Shown: positions 10,787 to 12,512 of the stretch, piece after piece
Position numbering within the stretch: position 1 is the first letter of the stretch
How the letters are laid out: each line of letters begins with the position of its first letter
Source: F23-B02 sp963640555
Lineage (GTDB): Bacteria > Bacillota > Clostridia > Oscillospirales > Oscillospiraceae
DNA: 12,512 nt
NCBI GenBank assembly: GCA_963640555.1
Contig: CAVHZB010000049.1
Coordinates: forward strand, 1-12,512
Reading direction: 5' to 3'
Position numbers and translations under genes: made by a program
The notes under the pieces: generated by a model
Databases searched by the model: none
Told to the model about the DNA's origin: nothing
The model's input: the letters and a program-made list of their open reading frames with translations, nothing else

Positions 10787-12512
10787 ATGAATGATGTTAT
10801 CAAAATGTTCGGCTCAATGGTGTTCAACGACTGTGTTATGCAGGCGCGCCTTCCCAAGCAGGCATACAAGCAGGTCCAACGCTCGATAAAGCTCGGCGAA
10901 AGGCTCGACAGAGAGACTGCCGAGGTCGTTGCAAACGCAATGAAGGACTGGGCTATCGAAAAGGGTGCAACACATTTCACGCACTGGTTCCAGCCCATGA
11001 CCGGCATAACCGCCGAAAAGCACGACAGCTTTATCTCCCCTGCGGATAACGGCAGAATAATAATGGAGTTTTCCGGCAAGGAGCTGATACAGGGCGAGCC
11101 GGATGCTTCGAGCTTCCCCACCGGCGGGCTGAGAGCCACCTTTGAAGCCCGCGGCTACACGGCGTGGGATCCGACATCATATGCGTTTATAAAGGACGGC
11201 GTTCTCTGCATACCGACCGCCTTCTGCTCATACGGCGGCGAGGCGCTGGATAAGAAAACGCCTCTGCTGCGCTCCATGGAGGCACTGAACCGTCAGGGGC
11301 TGCGTGTTCTCAGGCTGTTCGGCAACACTGAGGTCACGGCCGTAAAGACTACCGTAGGCCCCGAGCAGGAGTATTTTCTTGTTGACAAGAGCGTTTACGA
11401 AAAGCGCCGCGATCTCATGTACACCGGCAGAACGCTTTTCGGTGCCATGCCGCCCAAGGGTCAGGAGCTTGAAGATCATTACTACGGCACGATAAAGCCC
11501 CGCGTTGCCGCGTTCATGGCGGAGCTTGACGAGGAGCTGTGGAAGCTCGGCGTTCTCGCAAAAACGGAGCACAACGAGGTCGCTCCCGCTCAGCATGAGC
11601 TCGCGCCCATTTACACGACTACCAATATTGCAGCCGACCACAATCAGATAACCATGGAGCTTATGCAGAAGCTTGCCCGTAAGTATGACATGGTGTGCCT
11701 GCTGCACGAAAAGCCCTTCGCCGGTGTCAACGGCTCAGGCAAGCACAACAACTGGTCATTGACTACAGACACGGGTATAAACCTGCTCGAGCCGGGCGAG
11801 ACTCCATATGAGAACGCCCAGTTCCTGCTCATGCTGTGCGCCGTTTTGCAGGCGGTGGACGATTATCAGGACATGCTGCGCATCTCCGTTGCCAGTGCCG
11901 CGAATGATCACCGTCTCGGTGCCGCCGAGGCGCCTCCGGCGATAATCTCCGTATTTCTCGGCGAGGAGCTTGAGGAGATACTCGAGGCCATAGAAAACGA
12001 CACGCCCTACGGCGGCAAGGAAAAAGAGCAGATAAAGGTCGGCGTTCATGTTCTGCCGAAATTTGCGCGCGACGCCACCGACCGCAACCGTACCTCTCCC
12101 TTCGCATTTACCGGTAACAAGTTTGAATTTCGTATGCTCGGCTCCTCGGCGTCCATTTCGGGCGCAAATGTCGTTCTCAACACCGCAGTTGCCGAGTCGC
12201 TGCGCAAATACGCCGACTTCCTTGAGAATGCGGATAATTTTGAATCGAGTCTGCACGAGCTTATAAAAAGCGTTATTAAAAAGCACAAGCGCATAATATT
12301 CAACGGCAACGGCTACGGTGACGAGTGGATAAGGCAGGCCGCAAGCCGCGGACTCAAAAATTTCCGCACGACTGTCGACTGTGTGCCGTATTACCTCGAC
12401 ATAAAGAATGTCGAGCTGTTTACGCGGCACCGCGTTTACTCCGAGATAGAGCTCGCGGCACGCTATAAAATGAAGCTCGATAACTACTGCAAGGTCATCC
12501 GCATCGAGGCGC
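10787..12512 (+). CDS. glnN: Glutamine synthetase type III, 3' end beyond the window
   Basis: This open frame runs without a stop from ATG 10787 to the window edge: 575 complete codons of a family usually near 700 residues, so roughly 80% is present. GSIII makes glutamine from glutamate, ammonia and ATP in the cytoplasm and is common in Bacteroidetes and anaerobic Firmicutes. Visible signatures: the GSIII-type N-terminus with 'HFTHWFQPMTG' (about 65-75) and 'FPTGGLRATFEARGYTAWDP'; metal/substrate motif 'VGPEQEYFL' (190-198); 'KTEHNEVAPAQHELAP' (259-274); and ATP/glutamate-binding 'GVNGSGKHNNWSL' (313-325). Later come 'NRTSPFAFTGNKFEFRMLGSS' elements. All catalytic motifs seen are intact. The ribosome site is AAGGTGG, seven bases before ATG. 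It is driven by a strong promoter, divergent from the lipid operon. I found no exact GlnR/TnrA box. Confidence 0.96.
   Translation, partial: MNDVIKMFGSMVFNDCVMQARLPKQAYKQVQRSIKLGERLDRETAEVVANAMKDWAIEKGATHFTHWFQPMTGITAEKHDSFISPADNGRIIMEFSGKELIQGEPDASSFPTGGLRATFEARGYTAWDPTSYAFIKDGVLCIPTAFCSYGGEALDKKTPLLRSMEALNRQGLRVLRLFGNTEVTAVKTTVGPEQEYFLVDKSVYEKRRDLMYTGRTLFGAMPPKGQELEDHYYGTIKPRVAAFMAELDEELWKLGVLAKTEHNEVAPAQHELAPIYTTTNIAADHNQITMELMQKLARKYDMVCLLHEKPFAGVNGSGKHNNWSLTTDTGINLLEPGETPYENAQFLLMLCAVLQAVDDYQDMLRISVASAANDHRLGAAEAPPAIISVFLGEELEEILEAIENDTPYGGKEKEQIKVGVHVLPKFARDATDRNRTSPFAFTGNKFEFRMLGSSASISGANVVLNTAVAESLRKYADFLENADNFESSLHELIKSVIKKHKRIIFNGNGYGDEWIRQAASRGLKNFRTTVDCVPYYLDIKNVELFTRHRVYSEIELAARYKMKLDNYCKVIRIEA

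Noticed and set aside
11756..12430. A 224-residue minus-strand open frame within glnN
   Set aside because: glnN reads through the whole region with conserved motifs; the antisense frame has no recognisable features.

Overview
The window looks like a chromosomal segment from an anaerobic Firmicute of class Clostridia, probably a gut or rumen lineage. The evidence is an SLH-anchored surface protein with GHT/CxxC repeats, a type III glutamine synthetase, a clostridial-style ECF sigma factor with a one-pass membrane partner, a GGST-type phosphatidylserine decarboxylase, sigma-A-like TTGACA/TATAAT promoters and strong AGGAGG ribosome binding sites. Most of it is moderately GC-rich; the sigma/anti-sigma segment (about 130-1800) looks visibly more AT-rich. 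The species cannot be named from the sequence alone.

Layout. 1-121: the 3' part of a tRNA-Pro(GGG), missing about three 5' bases, with an intrinsic terminator. 142-1677 (minus): a two-gene operon of an ECF sigma factor and a membrane-anchored probable anti-sigma protein, overlapping by ATGA. 1747-4322 (minus): a 784-residue secreted SLH protein with its promoter and terminator. It carries an array of exact 26-residue helical repeats, an Ig-like segment, 42-residue Cys-pair repeats and three SLH domains. 4417-8088: a TetR-family repressor (minus) divergent from a two-gene operon (plus) of an FMN/Fe-S/FAD old-yellow-enzyme-type reductase and a short-chain dehydrogenase. A near-perfect inverted repeat lies on the tetR promoter and a matching half-site on the reductase promoter. 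8092-8571: a small four-helix membrane protein with its own promoter. 8586-8616: a convergent terminator. 8598-10473 (minus): a lipid operon of a flippase-like integral membrane protein and phosphatidylserine decarboxylase, overlapping by 11 bases. 10474-10786: a divergent regulatory region with two clear sigma-A promoters. 10787 to the window end (plus): glnN, type III glutamine synthetase, cut off at the edge.

There are four functional blocks: envelope signalling (sigma/anti-sigma), cell-surface display (SLH protein), a self-regulated redox cassette probably acting on an unsaturated or keto organic substrate, and membrane phospholipid synthesis next to ammonia assimilation. The most novel-looking items are the strictly periodic 26-residue repeat array on a Cys-repeat/SLH stalk and the TetR-controlled reductase/dehydrogenase cassette of unknown substrate. 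No phage, insertion sequence, CRISPR array or defence system was recognised.
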